64,000 nt of DNA from Lutispora saccharofermentans. Its GTDB lineage: Bacteria; Bacillota; Clostridia; Lutisporales; Lutisporaceae. Made by a program: the position numbers and the translations under genes. Under the pieces are notes generated by a model that had not been told where the DNA came from, searched no databases, and saw only the letters and a program-made list of their open reading frames with translations. Each line of letters opens with the position of its first letter. Position 1 is the first letter of the stretch. The stretch lies in contig NZ_JAJEKE010000011.1 of assembly GCF_024363565.1 (NCBI RefSeq), positions 1 to 64,000 of the forward strand. The letters run 5' to 3'. This document shows positions 1-9,627 of the stretch, piece after piece.

Positions 1-2
1 TT

Positions 3-383
3 TTACATGAATCTCGTGGGCAGCAGCATATCGACCAACCCGATTATAAGAGCACCTATTAAAGCGCCCCATATAGATACCGCCATATTAGCAACAAAAA
101 ATTGTGTAAAGTATATTATGGCTGCAGATACTATAAAACCTGACACTCCTCTTCCGAATGGAGCCGCATCGAAATTAAAGATTCTACCTATAAGGTAGTC
201 TACGGCAGAGATTATCAATGCAGCAATCAGAGCCGTCCAGAATCCTCTGATAGAGAAGCCCGGAACCAACCAGGAAGTAACAAGCAGGACTACCGCGGCT
301 ACAACAAATCTAATAATGAATCCTATGGCTCCTCCGCCCGTACTTCTTCTAGCTTCATCATTGCGTGTATTCTCATCATCCAT
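3..383 (-). CDS. Phage holin family (four-TM) membrane protein
   Basis: 126 aa. After a charged N-terminus of about 20 residues rich in D, E, N and R come four hydrophobic segments (about residues 22-43, 45-67, 80-97 and 102-120). This is the pattern of the 'phage holin family IV' membrane proteins (PF04020 type), which are chromosomally common in Firmicutes and have no settled function. GGAGGTGAG lies just upstream of the ATG and supports the start. A second small holin-like gene follows upstream on the same strand, but no lysin, capsid or integrase gene is nearby, so a prophage is not implied. The family call is by recognition of the hydrophobic pattern. Confidence 0.75.
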   Translation of the reverse strand: MDDENTRNDEARRSTGGGAIGFIIRFVVAAVVLLVTSWLVPGFSIRGFWTALIAALIISAVDYLIGRIFNFDAAPFGRGVSGFIVSAAIIYFTQFFVANMAVSIWGALIGALIIGLVDMLLPTRFM

Positions 384-499
384 TAGAACTCACCTCCAAA
401 AAATGTCTCTTTTGTATTGTTTACGCATTATATATTATTGCTTTTTTTGTATTTATTATTTAACCAATATATGGTAAAAAATTATTGCATAAATTTCTT

Positions 500-748
500 C
501 TATTTTCGTCTCATTCTTACCTCTTCTATTGCATTTTTTGCACCAGAATATAACCCGGAAGCAGAGAGGCCATAAATTACTCCTTGAAATATTCTCAATT
601 TGATTTGAGGTTGATCTAAAAAGAAGATCCCAATCACTATTCCAAGGACCAAGGCAGCCAAGGCACCGAACTTTTTGGGCAATCCCACACCTTTCAGGAT
701 TTCGATCACTGCCATTATTACAGGTATGATTATAGCTTCATTAAACAT
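500..748 (-). CDS. Small holin-like membrane protein
   Basis: 82 aa with two or three hydrophobic stretches (about 4-20, 27-44 and 50-68) and a basic tail ending RMRRK. The layout, with a short helix, a GLPKK turn, a glycine-rich second helix and a positively charged C-terminus, resembles small phage holins and the holin-like proteins found singly in clostridial chromosomes. An AGGAGTGGTAAG-type ribosome binding site precedes the ATG. No lysis partner adjoins it. The function is therefore only inferred, and it could be a general small membrane protein. Confidence 0.6.
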   Translation of the reverse strand: MFNEAIIIPVIMAVIEILKGVGLPKKFGALAALVLGIVIGIFFLDQPQIKLRIFQGVIYGLSASGLYSGAKNAIEEVRMRRK

Positions 749-912
749 CTTACCACTCCTTAAATTTTTATTAATATATTATATGAATTTGATAAAGTTC
801 ATCATGTCATGTGAAGTCTATAAATCCATACGATAATTATAGCTGCTGAAGCATGTTTACATTTGAAGAATAATTGGATAAACTAAAAAATAATGAAGAC
901 AGGAGGGAGAAA

Positions 913-2109
913 ATGAGCAAAAGATTGTATTATGAGAGTGCTTATTTGAGAGACTTTGAAGCTAATATAGTCAACTGTATCGAATATAACGGCCGCTACG
1001 GATTATTGCTGGATCAGACATGCTTCTATCCCGAAGGCGGCGGGCAACCGTCTGACATAGGCTATATAGGTGAGTGTGAGATTACTGAGGTAATTGAAAA
1101 AGAAGATCAGATACTGCATATAACCGACCAAGGATTAGGCCAACAAAAAGTAAAATGTAAAATCAACTGGAAAAGAAGATATGACTTTATGCAGCAGCAT
1201 ACCGGCCAGCATATATTATCTCATTGCTTCCTGGAATTGTTCAATGGCAAGACCGATAGTTTCCATTTGAGCACAAACACTATGAGCATTGAGATAGATA
1301 TTAAAGACTTTGACCAAAACCGCTGCAATCTCGTTGAAGATATGGCCAATGAAATTATATATAGAAACTTGCCCATAACAACAATGATTGTTGATGAGAA
1401 AGAGCTTCAAAAACTGCCGTTAAGAAAGCATCCAAGCGTTAAAGACAACATACGAATAGTTAAAATAGGTGATATAGACTACTCCCCATGCGGAGGCACT
1501 CATGTTATGAGCACCGGCGAAGTGGGTATAATAAAAATCACAAATTTCGAAAAGCTTAAAGAATCCTATAGGTTTGAGTTTCTATGCGGGAATAGAGCAT
1601 TAGGGGATTACAGAGATAAGAATAGGCTTATGCTTACCCTCGGTGCTAAGTTTTCAGTAAGATATCAAGAGTTAGATAAAGCTGTGGAAAAATTGATTAA
1701 TGAACATAAAAATTTAAGCAAAGATTATGCAAGCGCTAAAAAAGCACTGTTGAAATATGAAGCTGAAGAGCTTTTCAGCAAATGCAAAGCTATAAATGGT
1801 AAAAAAATACTTGTTAAAATATTTGAGGATAGAAAAGCTGATGAAATTAAACTGCTTTCATCGGAAATTGCTAATCACAACCAAACCGTGGCCTTGTTTG
1901 GTGTTTTAAATGATTCAGCCCAAGTTATTTTCACCCGTTCAGATGATATCGATATAAATATGAATTCAATATTGAAAGAAGTGCTGCCAATTATAAATGG
2001 AAAAGGCGGCGGAAATTCGAAAACTGCACAAGGTGGAGGAAGCATGCTCCAGAATCTAAACAATTTGATGGAAGAAGCATATAGAAAAATTTTGCATTAT
2101 TACATATAA
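913..2109 (+). CDS. AlaX-like alanyl-tRNA editing protein (long form, with DHHA1 domain)
   Basis: 398 aa from the ATG at 913, chosen because AGGAGGGAGAAA lies directly before it; the frame is open back to 874 without a ribosome binding site. The protein has the editing half of alanyl-tRNA synthetase without the catalytic core: an N-terminal tRNA_SAD-type domain with the zinc ligands HTGQH (H96, H100) and CGGTH (C193, H197), a helical linker (about 230-290), and a C-terminal DHHA1 domain ending in a glycine-rich KGGGNSKTAQGGG stretch. Family members hydrolyse Ser-tRNA(Ala) or Gly-tRNA(Ala) in trans in the cytoplasm. It is monocistronic, with no synthetase adjacent. Confidence 0.88.
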   Translation: MSKRLYYESAYLRDFEANIVNCIEYNGRYGLLLDQTCFYPEGGGQPSDIGYIGECEITEVIEKEDQILHITDQGLGQQKVKCKINWKRRYDFMQQHTGQHILSHCFLELFNGKTDSFHLSTNTMSIEIDIKDFDQNRCNLVEDMANEIIYRNLPITTMIVDEKELQKLPLRKHPSVKDNIRIVKIGDIDYSPCGGTHVMSTGEVGIIKITNFEKLKESYRFEFLCGNRALGDYRDKNRLMLTLGAKFSVRYQELDKAVEKLINEHKNLSKDYASAKKALLKYEAEELFSKCKAINGKKILVKIFEDRKADEIKLLSSEIANHNQTVALFGVLNDSAQVIFTRSDDIDINMNSILKEVLPIINGKGGGNSKTAQGGGSMLQNLNNLMEEAYRKILHYYI

Positions 2110-2138
2110 CGCATTAAATATTTTACAGCAGTAAGCTT

Positions 2139-2346
2139 ATATTAACTGATAAAAGAGTGCATCGTGAAAGGGCTTAGAGTTTGTTAGCGAAGTATAGGAC
2201 AAGTTGCGTCAACTGTTTGAGCCAAAGCGAGTTTTGACGCAACCCTATACAAGCTTACAAAGTCTTAGCTCTGGAGCATAAGGTGAATTGCTCCACAGGA
2301 GCAAGAGAGGATGCCTGGGGCATTTGCAATCGTTATCAGTCAATAT
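2139..2346 (-). repeat. Family 1 structured interspersed repeat, copy A
   Basis: This fills most of the 407-bp gap between the AlaX-like gene and the broken oxidoreductase. The ends are 14-bp inverted repeats (2139-2152 and 2333-2346; 13 of 14 pair, the odd one a G-U on the - strand). Inside are the family hallmarks on the - strand: GTATAGGGTTGCGTCAA paired with TTGACGCAAC and CCTATAC, then the CTAACAAACTCTAAG segment. This copy has the short central loop and carries the roughly 45-bp module with a TTGCTCCTGTGGAGCAA hairpin in its 5' arm. It contains no credible ORF. Confidence 0.85.
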
Positions 2347-2516
2347 AAAAGCTATGTAACGTATTTATTGCAACTTATATAGAACCAATAAATATTTTAA
2401 ATTATAAGATAATAATTATTAATTAATAAGAGGAATAACAATAAATATGTCGAATCATTATTCGATAGACAATATTATGCAAAATTATGCAAATATACTA
2501 ATGGAGAAGTGAAACT

Positions 2517-3261
2517 ATGAGTAAAAAACTGCTTATAATCGGAGGAGGCATTGCGGGCCTCAGTGCTGCAAAATCCGCAAGAGAGGCTGCTGCCCAGGCA
2601 AACTGACCATACCGCATCTTCCTTGCTTTTTGAAGCGCTTAGCAATAAGGGCATGAATATTTATCTGAATTCTCAAACAGAAGAGTTTATAGGTAAAACT
2701 ATTGTAGAAGGAGTAAAATTGAAGGATGGAAAAATTATAGAGACTGATTTTGTGATTCTGTCCACGGGGGTAAGAGCAAGCATCGGTCCCTTTAAGGATG
2801 CCGGCTTGGATATTGGCAGGGCTATAACCGTCAATGAGCTTATGGAAACAAATGTAGAAAACATATATGCAGCAGGTGACGCAGCAGAATTCGATGGAAA
2901 CAACTATTGTATATGGCCTATAGCCATGTCCCAGGGCAAAGTTGCAGGGTGCAATGCGGCAGGAAAGAAATTGAAGTATGAAGATATGAAGCCTTTTACG
3001 CAATTAAAAATTCATGGGATTGCTTTGTTTACCATAGGAAATATATTTGCTGAAGATTGCGACGTACTGGAAGAGTTTAATAAAGATGATCGCAAATATG
3101 TGAAGTTTTTTGTTAAGGATAACATAATCATAGGAGCTGTAGTGTTCGGCGATGCTGCCCTGCCGTCGAAAGTGAAAAAAGCAGTAGAAAATAAAGTGCG
3201 GCTTTCGTTGGATAAATTCAGCATCGAAGAATTGATCAAGTCAATCTGTTGTGTAAGCTGA
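2517..3261 (+). pseudogene. Decayed NADH:rubredoxin oxidoreductase-like FAD protein (internal deletion and frameshift)
   Basis: An ATG at 2517 with an upstream GGAG starts a Rossmann FAD-binding N-terminus (MSKKLLIIGGGIAGLSAAKS) that stops after 29 codons at 2604-2606. The C-terminal half of the same kind of protein continues in another frame: RLLPRQTDHTASS (the conserved LLPRQ motif of this family), an LSTGVRAS strand, the second FAD motif IYAAGDAAEF, and the C-terminal domain to 3261. About 110-130 residues are missing between the two parts, and the join falls at the short string GCAAGAGAGGCTGCTGCC near 2577-2594. Relatives are about 390 aa and transfer electrons from NADH to rubredoxin for rubrerythrin or desulfoferrodoxin. 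The last residues, SICCVS, and the stop come from a repeat end. Confidence 0.85.
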
Positions 3262-3276
3262 TAAAAGCTTGCACAA
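3244..3276 (+). repeat. Solo terminal hairpin of repeat family 1
   Basis: ATCTGTTGTGTAAGCTGATAAAAGC matches, allowing substitutions, the outer end of family 1 as seen at 51120-51145 read on the - strand. Here it is followed immediately by a partner arm, giving a hairpin GTTGTG-T-AAGCT / AAGCTT-G-CACAAC over the stop codon of the broken oxidoreductase. It looks like a remnant or minimal form of the element. There is no T-tract, so a terminator role is not clear. Confidence 0.5.
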
Positions 3277-3280
3277 CGAG

Positions 3281-3610
3281 TTAATTAATATCGTTGTCCT
3301 CTTTTTCTATCATACTCGGTTGAATATTTATTATATTTTCATCATAGCAATCCATACTTTTAATCAGATTTTTGATAAGAGCCTTTAATTTCTCATCAAT
3401 AACATCTATTATATCCCCCATATCATCAGCTCTTTTAATCGCATCCTCCAAATCGCTTTTATGTGCCAGCGTTATACGATTAAACTCGTCTGCGCCCCCT
3501 ACCAGAAGTCTGTACGAGCTTACAAGAGGGGTTAAGATATCTATCAATACCCTTATATCTTTCAGCAGCGGATCATTACTATTGGAATACAGGCTTAATT
3601 TTTCTTCCAT
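3281..3610 (-). CDS. Hypothetical protein, helical, acidic C-terminus
   Basis: 109 aa from the ATG at 3610, which has GGTGA four bases upstream. The frame is open to a GTG at 3622, so the start is not settled. The product looks mostly helical (LLKDIRVLIDILTPLV, then DLEDAIKRADDMGDIIDVIDEKLKALIKNLIKS), has no signal peptide, and ends in an acidic tail. I do not recognise the family. It converges on the broken oxidoreductase and is divergent from the AEC transporter, so it is probably transcribed alone. Confidence 0.55.
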   Translation of the reverse strand: MEEKLSLYSNSNDPLLKDIRVLIDILTPLVSSYRLLVGGADEFNRITLAHKSDLEDAIKRADDMGDIIDVIDEKLKALIKNLIKSMDCYDENIINIQPSMIEKEDNDIN

Positions 3611-3734
3611 ATACTCACCCACATATTTATCTTATTAAAGCTCTCTCAATGCTCTCTCAATATTTGACTCTTTATCAAAATCTATGTTATATTATTTATT
3701 GTTATTCACATTATTTATATTATCGGGGTGAAAT

Positions 3735-4661
3735 ATGGACCTTCAAGTTGCAGTTAATCAGATATCAACTCTTTTTATTATAATGTTCATTGGGTTGATC
3801 GCCAAAAAAGTAAAGTTGATAGATAAAACTTCGGAAAAGTCTATGTCCAATATTTTATTATACATATCTTTGCCAGCTTTAATGTTATCTTCAGCTAATA
3901 TAAGCTATGATTCTAATACTCTGCCCAACATGATGCAGGTATTTTATATTACACTCATACAATATTTTGCCGTTATAGTATTTGCAAACATAACCGCAAA
4001 GCTTCTGAAATTCAAATTTCCTCTCTCAGGAGCTTATATTAACCTGCTAACCTTTGCTAATGTAGGCTTTATGGGTTTCCCCATAGCAAATGCTTTTTTT
4101 GGCCCCGTGGGCTTACTATATGCCACTGTGGCAAATCTTCTGTTTAATATATTCCAGTGGACCTATGCCATATTGGTGATCAGCAAAAAAGGCAAGATTG
4201 ATATAAAAAGGCTTTTCAATATCGGAACCATATCAGCAGTGCTTACAATAACTATATTTCTGCTCCATATAAAATTGCCATTTATTATACAAAATGCTTT
4301 AGACTTGACAGGGAAAATGACGACTCCCATCTCTATGATTTTAATCGGCTCTTTTATAGCAGATTTAGATTCAATAAAAAGCTTTTTTGATTGGCGTGTA
4401 ATAACTATAGCAGTCTTTAAGCTACTGCTTATACCATTTACCGTCGCTATTGCACTAAATGCACTGGGAGTTAACCATGCTGTAATATCCATATGCGTTT
4501 TGATGGCCGCTATGCCTTCAGCTTCAACCAATGCAATACTTGCCAAGCAGTTTGATGCAGAAGCTGCCTTTACATCTGTAGCCGTATTTGTTACCACTTT
4601 ATTATTTTTATTTTCTTTGCCATTAGTAATATTTGTTCTTACAAATTTTGTCTTAAAATAA
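3735..4661 (+). CDS. AEC family transporter (auxin efflux carrier-like permease)
   Basis: 308 aa integral membrane protein with about ten hydrophobic segments in two groups of five separated by a short loop near residues 150-165, the standard architecture of AEC permeases (PF03547 type). Motifs typical of the family are visible: FIGLIAKKVKLID near the N-terminus, NVGFMGFPIANAFFG in the fourth segment, and AAMPSASTNAILA near residue 265. Bacterial members export or exchange organic anions such as malate; the substrate here cannot be read from sequence. The ATG at 3735 has GGGGTGAA upstream. The gene is monocistronic and is followed by tRNA-Sec. Confidence 0.85.
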   Translation: MDLQVAVNQISTLFIIMFIGLIAKKVKLIDKTSEKSMSNILLYISLPALMLSSANISYDSNTLPNMMQVFYITLIQYFAVIVFANITAKLLKFKFPLSGAYINLLTFANVGFMGFPIANAFFGPVGLLYATVANLLFNIFQWTYAILVISKKGKIDIKRLFNIGTISAVLTITIFLLHIKLPFIIQNALDLTGKMTTPISMILIGSFIADLDSIKSFFDWRVITIAVFKLLLIPFTVAIALNALGVNHAVISICVLMAAMPSASTNAILAKQFDAEAAFTSVAVFVTTLLFLFSLPLVIFVLTNFVLK

Positions 4662-4761
4662 GAAATTTTATGGATTATATTTATTTATTTTGCTAATAAT
4701 TAATTTATCCATTGTTTTTTTAATGCATCCTGTGTTATTATGTAAAAAGGATTTTAATCAT

Positions 4762-4858
4762 GGGGGTAGATGGGTGCTGGTGTGCCCTCTGGTCTTCAAA
4801 ACCAGCGTGGGGGGTTGGTAGCTTCCTGGGTGGGTTCGATTCCCACATACTCCCGCCA
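4762..4858 (+). tRNA. selC: tRNA-Sec (anticodon UCA)
   Basis: 97 nt ending in an encoded CCA. The anticodon stem-loop CTGGT-CTTCAAA-ACCAG places TCA at 4796-4798. The T arm is GTGGG-TTCGATT-CCCAC, the extra arm is very long (about 4806-4829), and the acceptor strands GGGGGTAG and ATACTCCC pair for seven positions, with a G-U and a final mismatch. A long variable arm with a UCA anticodon is diagnostic of selenocysteine tRNA. It lies tail-to-tail with the selD-selA-selB operon, completing the machinery. Confidence 0.96.
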
Positions 4859-4867
4859 AAAGAAAAA

Positions 4868-4892
4868 ACGGCAATAGCCGTATTTTTTTATC
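4868..4892 (+). terminator. Rho-independent terminator of tRNA-Sec
   Basis: The hairpin ACGGC-AATA-GCCGT is followed by a run of seven T, ten bases after the tRNA CCA. On the opposite strand it follows the Cys-rich gene, but without a comparable T-tract, so it mainly serves the tRNA. Confidence 0.85.
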
Positions 4893-5148
4893 TTTTTTTT
4901 GCGATTTCAATAAGTCCTGATATTCTTTGCATTATATGATCATATCCTTTTTCACTGTGAGGTATAAAGCAGCTGCTGCAATCCTTGATACCTCCTTCAG
5001 CATATTTGAAATTGCCTCCGCAGTCTTCTTTCAATGCATATAATGGACAATAGCAGAACAGGCAGTTCATCTTCTTGCCTTGTTCAATTTTGTGGCATGG
5101 ATAGAATTCACACTTTTCATGAGAAAAATGCTTATATTGTTCTCCCAT
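4888..5148 (-). CDS. Cysteine-rich small-domain protein (PF04071 type)
   Basis: 86 aa from the ATG at 5148, preceded by AAGAAGGGG; the upstream in-frame ATG at 5166 has no ribosome binding site. It holds eight cysteines and several histidines arranged as CEFYPCH, NCLFCYCPLYAL, CGG, DCSSCFIPH. This matches the cysteine-rich small domain family, thought to bind metal and often fused to or next to cobalamin or Fe-S related genes. It begins 22 bp after the selB stop and is likely the last gene of the selD-selA-selB transcript. A link to selenium metabolism is suggested only by position. Confidence 0.75.
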   Translation of the reverse strand: MGEQYKHFSHEKCEFYPCHKIEQGKKMNCLFCYCPLYALKEDCGGNFKYAEGGIKDCSSCFIPHSEKGYDHIMQRISGLIEIAKKR

Positions 5149-5170
5149 AATGACCCCTTCTTTCATCTGT

Positions 5171-7093
5171 TCATATTTTGCTGTTATATAATATTCTTTT
5201 ATCTTCTACTCTCTTTGTAATTTTAATTTGATCAAAATAATCCAATATTGCCATTGCATATTTTCTGCTGGTTCCCAGCAGATCTCTGAATTCTCCAAGC
5301 TGTATTGATTTATTTTCTTTGATATAATTCAATACCAGGCTTGTCGCAGTCTCTATTGCAGCTTTTGAAAAGGCAGTATCCTGATCGACCTTTACCAGAT
5401 CACCGCTGCTGACCAGCGCATTAAATACCGGTGACAAAGATTTTTCCTGCAGCTTCAGCATCTCAGTCAGCTCCGCATATCTGGGAGGATTATATCTATT
5501 TTTTTCAAATAAATCTATAATAAGCTTTTTTATCTTTTCCTGATCATCTGTAAATTTTATTTTGAAGTCCCAAAGCGATACAACCTGCCCATTTATCCTT
5601 ATGATATTTTTTGAGCATAGATGATCAAAAATCTCATCAGAAATCTTTTGCTTAGCATTGGGCATTATCTTTGTCTTAAGCTCCTCTTTGGACATGCCGT
5701 TCCTCAGAGGATGCTTCTTGTGAAAATCATCAAGCAATATCTTTGCCTTTCCTTCCAGGTCTTCCAGAAACTGAGTATGAACATAAAAAGTACCTTCATT
5801 TGTTTTAAAGGCTTTAATAACATTTTCTGAGTCTAGTTTTTTCAATATGCTATCGCAATGTTCCAGAGTGATATTGCCGGCTGCCTTTGCTATTGAAGCC
5901 ATATCGGGATAATATTCGCTCATCCTTAGTACCTGCTGATTTATTAAGTCCTCAATATCTCCCTTCTCTTTAATTGTAAGTTCTTCAATCACATCTTCTT
6001 TAAATCTTTTCCTCTTGGGCGGATTCGGTTCCAGTATTATGCCTCCTCCGATAGTTATCATAGGAGAGTAAAATCTTATGACAAATCTGTCATCCTTCAA
6101 ACAGGCAATCTCCTCTTCAAGCCTTATTTGCACAAACGCACTTTCTCCCGGCTCCAGTTCTTCTCTATCCAGGAGCACAACTCTTCCCAATACTTCTGCA
6201 GAGCCATGATATATCCTCAACCTATCCCTATTGCTTATGCTTCTTTCAGCGTCTTTTAGAAGCTCCAGCCTTGCATCAAACATAAAGGTGGGTTCCATTG
6301 TATTTATCGCTGAAATGACGTCTCCTCTGACAACTTCCCCAAGCTTAACGCCGGCTAAATTCATAGCTACCCTTTGGCCTGCTTCGGCTTTGGTTACGCT
6401 TGTATCATGAACCTGTATGGTACGGACCCTGGCTTCAATTTTTCGAGGATATATCATCACCTTATCCCCTTCTTTTATAGTTCCTGAAATCAACGTACCT
6501 GTAATAATTGTTCCAAAGCCTGCAATGCTAAAAACCCTATCTACAGGAAGCCTGAAAGGCTTATCTATATCCTTGGCTTTTATGTTCTCTGTTAATAAGT
6601 CGATTTGGGCTGCAAGCTGATCCAGGCCTTCTCCTGTAACCGAAGAAACCGGTATAACGGCAGCATTCTCTAAAAATGTACCTGCTACATCTTCCCTTAC
6701 CTGTTCAATAACTATCTCAAGCCATTCCTCATCCACCATATCCTTTTTAGTCAAAACTATAATGCCGTTTTTAATTTTCAATAGGGAAAGTATGTTGAGA
6801 TGCTCCTTTGTCTGCGGCATGACGCCCTCATCTGCTGCTATGACAAGCATGACCAGATCAATGCCGCCAATGCCTGCCAACATGTTTTTGATGAATCTCT
6901 CATGCCCGGGCACATCAATTATGCCTGCTCTCCTTCCGCTCGGCAGGTCAAAATAGGTAAAGCCCAACTCAATGGAAATCCCTCTATCCTTCTCTTCCTT
7001 TAATCTATCTGTATCCTTTCCTGTCAGTGCTCTGATAAGGGTTGTTTTGCCATGGTCTATATGTCCTGCAGTTCCTATAATTATATGTTTCAA
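5171..7093 (-). CDS. selB: Selenocysteine-specific elongation factor SelB
   Basis: 640 aa. The N-terminal GTPase domain shows G1 [11 protein letters not shown] (residues 7-17), the switch region [18 protein letters not shown]3 DVPGHE (60-65) and the G4 LTKKD motif. It continues with EF-Tu-like beta barrels (about 170-350) and the C-terminal run of winged-helix domains (about 370-640) that bind the SECIS hairpin in mRNA. SelB delivers Sec-tRNA(Sec) to the ribosome at in-frame UGA. It lies 24 bp downstream of selA on the same strand, and both UGA-containing genes found here (selD and the HesB-like gene) would depend on it. Confidence 0.97.
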   Translation of the reverse strand: MKHIIIGTAGHIDHGKTTLIRALTGKDTDRLKEEKDRGISIELGFTYFDLPSGRRAGIIDVPGHERFIKNMLAGIGGIDLVMLVIAADEGVMPQTKEHLNILSLLKIKNGIIVLTKKDMVDEEWLEIVIEQVREDVAGTFLENAAVIPVSSVTGEGLDQLAAQIDLLTENIKAKDIDKPFRLPVDRVFSIAGFGTIITGTLISGTIKEGDKVMIYPRKIEARVRTIQVHDTSVTKAEAGQRVAMNLAGVKLGEVVRGDVISAINTMEPTFMFDARLELLKDAERSISNRDRLRIYHGSAEVLGRVVLLDREELEPGESAFVQIRLEEEIACLKDDRFVIRFYSPMITIGGGIILEPNPPKRKRFKEDVIEELTIKEKGDIEDLINQQVLRMSEYYPDMASIAKAAGNITLEHCDSILKKLDSENVIKAFKTNEGTFYVHTQFLEDLEGKAKILLDDFHKKHPLRNGMSKEELKTKIMPNAKQKISDEIFDHLCSKNIIRINGQVVSLWDFKIKFTDDQEKIKKLIIDLFEKNRYNPPRYAELTEMLKLQEKSLSPVFNALVSSGDLVKVDQDTAFSKAAIETATSLVLNYIKENKSIQLGEFRDLLGTSRKYAMAILDYFDQIKITKRVEDKRILYNSKI

Positions 7094-7117
7094 AGCATAT
7101 ACCTCACTTTTAATGAA

Positions 7118-8527
7118 TTATGACAGAGCCTTTTTTAAAGCTCCTTCTATTATTGCAAATTCATCTTCCCAAATAGTTCTCATATCTATGAGCACCCTAT
7201 CCTTAAATATGCGCGTTATAACAGGTATTTCGTTGCTCCTAAGCCTTTTTTCCAACTCATTGGCAGTAATTCTATGAGAAGTCAGGCATATAGCAGCCGT
7301 TGGCATTCTATGCATCGGCATAGAGCCGCCTCCCACTTCAGAAAACTCTTCTTCAATGGATACAGAACAGCTTTCTCCTATAGAGCTTATGAGCCTTTTA
7401 TACAATAATGACGCTCTTTCCTCGATGTCTTTTTTGCTTTCAGTAAGCATCTTTAAAACCGGAATATTTTTTATTGCTCTTTCTTCGTCCAGATAAAGCT
7501 TTAAAGTTCCTTCCAATGCAGCAAGGGTCAATTTGTCGATCCTGAATGCCCTTGTAAGGGGATTTTTTTTCATGCTCTCTATGTGATGCCTTTTGCCTAC
7601 AATTATACCAGCCTGCGGTCCGCCAAGCATTTTATCACCGCTGAAGGTAACTACATCCATTCCGGAAGCTACTGCCTCCTGAACAGTCGGTTCATATGGA
7701 AGACCATATTTCGTCAAATCAATAAGAACTCCGCTTCCTAAATCTTCTATAGCCGGAATGCTCTTTTCTCTGGCCAATTCTACTAAAGCTTCCGAACTCA
7801 CCTCCTCGGTAAATCCGCATATTCTATAATTGCTGGTATGGACCTTCATCAGGGCTCTTGTATTTTCATTTATTGCCATTTCATAATCCCAAAGATGTGT
7901 CTTATTGGTAGTGCCCACTTCTACAAGCTTTGCCCCGCTTTGAGCCATAACATCAGGAATTCTAAAGGAACCGCCTATCTCCACAAGCTGTCCTCTTGAT
8001 ACGACTACTTCTCCGGATTTAGCCATTGTACTGAGAACCAGCATCACTGCCGCAGCGTTATTATTTACAACCATTGCCGCTTCCGCTTTCGTGATACGGC
8101 ATAATATATCCTCTACATGATCATATCTCGAACCTCTTATACCCTTGCCGATATCCATCTCCAAATTTGAATACCTTGATGATATCTCTAGCAAGCTTTC
8201 GATTACCAAAGAACTGATGCATGCTCTTCCCAGATTGGTATGAAGAACTACTCCGGTACCATTCACAACACGCTTTAAGTGATTATCCATCTTATTTCTT
8301 ACATGTCCACCTATGGCAGCTATAATATCATTGAGCTTCAGCTCTGCTTCGTTAATATCCTGGCTTTTTAAAATATAGTCTCTATATTTTTTTAAGCAAT
8401 CTCTTATGGAATCAACCAATACGGACCTTGGGCATATATCCAACAGCTTATTTATTTCTTCATTATTTAAAAGTTCATCAACAGAAGGTATACTGCTGAG
8501 CAAATTTTTTTTATCAAGCATAGTCAT
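7118..8527 (-). CDS. selA: L-seryl-tRNA(Sec) selenium transferase SelA
   Basis: 469 aa PLP enzyme of the fold-type I class. It converts Ser-tRNA(Sec) to Sec-tRNA(Sec) using selenophosphate. Visible signatures are [13 protein letters not shown] (90-102), the NNNAAAV segment (155-161), EDLGSG (261-266) and the PLP-binding lysine in [13 protein letters not shown] (K299). The length is normal for bacterial SelA, which works as a homodecamer. It lies between selD (10 bp gap) and selB (24 bp gap), so the three are translated from one message. Confidence 0.97.
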   Translation of the reverse strand: MTMLDKKNLLSSIPSVDELLNNEEINKLLDICPRSVLVDSIRDCLKKYRDYILKSQDINEAELKLNDIIAAIGGHVRNKMDNHLKRVVNGTGVVLHTNLGRACISSLVIESLLEISSRYSNLEMDIGKGIRGSRYDHVEDILCRITKAEAAMVVNNNAAAVMLVLSTMAKSGEVVVSRGQLVEIGGSFRIPDVMAQSGAKLVEVGTTNKTHLWDYEMAINENTRALMKVHTSNYRICGFTEEVSSEALVELAREKSIPAIEDLGSGVLIDLTKYGLPYEPTVQEAVASGMDVVTFSGDKMLGGPQAGIIVGKRHHIESMKKNPLTRAFRIDKLTLAALEGTLKLYLDEERAIKNIPVLKMLTESKKDIEERASLLYKRLISSIGESCSVSIEEEFSEVGGGSMPMHRMPTAAICLTSHRITANELEKRLRSNEIPVITRIFKDRVLIDMRTIWEDEFAIIEGALKKALS

Positions 8528-8537
8528 CCTCCATTTA

Positions 8538-9581
8538 TCAAACTACTTCCAAGGGATTTGCGCCGGGTTCTTTAACTCTTCCTATTATATTGAATTCGGT
8601 TTTGTTTTTCTCTTTCAGTAATTTCAAAAGTTCTTGTGATTTATCTTCATTGACCGAGATCAGCAGGCCGCCTGAAGTCTGCGGATCATAAAGTATATCT
8701 TTTATTTCTTGTTTGATGTCATTTTTAAAATTTACCTTGCTGCCTATATGTGCTTGATTTTTATAAGCACCCCCGGGTATTATCCCCATCCTTGCAAGCT
8801 CAATGCTTTCTTTGATAATAGGTATATAGTCGGACCATATTTCAATCGTTGCTTTGCTTCCCTCAGCCATTTCCAATGCATGGCCCAGCAAACCAAATCC
8901 GGTGATGTCTGTACAGCCGTTGGCCCCAACAGCCTGCATTGATTCACAGGCATCCTTGTTTAAATAGGACATGGTGTCTACAGCCATATTCATCACATCC
9001 TCATCCAGCATATCTGCTTTGATTGCGGTATTCAGCACCCCTATACCCAGAGGCTTTGTCAATATCAATATATCTCCGGGTCTCGCCCCGGAGTTTGTTA
9101 CTACCCTGCCCGGATGAACCATTCCCATAACAGACAGTCCATATTTGGGCTCATTATCCTCTACAGTATGACCGCCGACTATCACCGCACCGGCTTCCAT
9201 CACTTTATCGGCTCCGCCTTTCAATATCTGCCCCAATACATCCACCGGCAGGCAGTTCGGAAAGCATACAATGTTCATAGCCGTTAATGGCTTTCCGCCC
9301 ATTGCATAGACATCGCTCAATGAATTCGCGGCTGCAACCTGGCCATACTTGTAGGGATCATCTACAATAGGTGTAAAAAAATCCATAGTAAGTATGATTG
9401 CAGAATCATCATTTATTTTATAAACAGCAGCATCGTCTGAAGTATCCATGCCGACAATCAAATTATCATCATGAAATTTAGGCAAGTGGCGCAAAACTTG
9501 CGCCAAGGTCTCAGGACCTATTTTAGCCGCTCAGCCAGAGCTTTCAGTCATTTGAGTAAGTCTTTTACTCTTTATATCCAT
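8538..9581 (-). CDS. selD: Selenide, water dikinase SelD, itself a selenoprotein (in-frame UGA at codon 17)
   Basis: 347 aa when the TGA at 9531-9533 is read as selenocysteine. The frame opens at the ATG at 9581 behind a strong AAAGGAGG and reads [17 protein letters not shown], then [19 protein letters not shown], the conserved N-terminus of SelD with Sec at the active-site position that is Cys in other species. Ending the gene at the TGA or starting it downstream near 9506 would remove the catalytic residue and lysine (U17, K20). The rest carries the ATP-binding glycine-rich segments, [11 protein letters not shown] and the QTSGGLLI motif. SelD makes selenophosphate from selenide and ATP, the selenium donor for SelA next door. 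It is the first gene of the operon. Confidence 0.97.
9487..9533 (-). promoter_or_regulatory. Putative bacterial SECIS element of selD
   Basis: Directly after the UGA (9531-9533, - strand), 11 nt downstream, lies a hairpin AGGTC-CTGA-GACCT (9506-9519) with a G in its loop. It is followed without a gap by a stronger hairpin TGGCGCAA-GTT-TTGCGCCA (9487-9505). Spacing of the first loop G from the UGA is about 20 nt, within the range known for bacterial SECIS elements. Assigning the first hairpin as the SelB-binding one is inference. Confidence 0.7.
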
Positions 9582-9627
9582 TATTTCAACCTCCTTTGAA
9601 TAGAACTCAAGGTGAATATGTCTCAAT

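Noticed and set aside
3-748. A prophage suggested by two holin-like genes
   Set aside because: No integrase, terminase, capsid, tail or endolysin genes nearby; such holin-like proteins are common on clostridial chromosomes.
2551-3261. A 236-aa reading frame taken as a complete protein
   Set aside because: Its first dozen residues are frame-shifted sequence; the FAD N-terminus lies in another frame just upstream at 2517, so the locus is a pseudogene.
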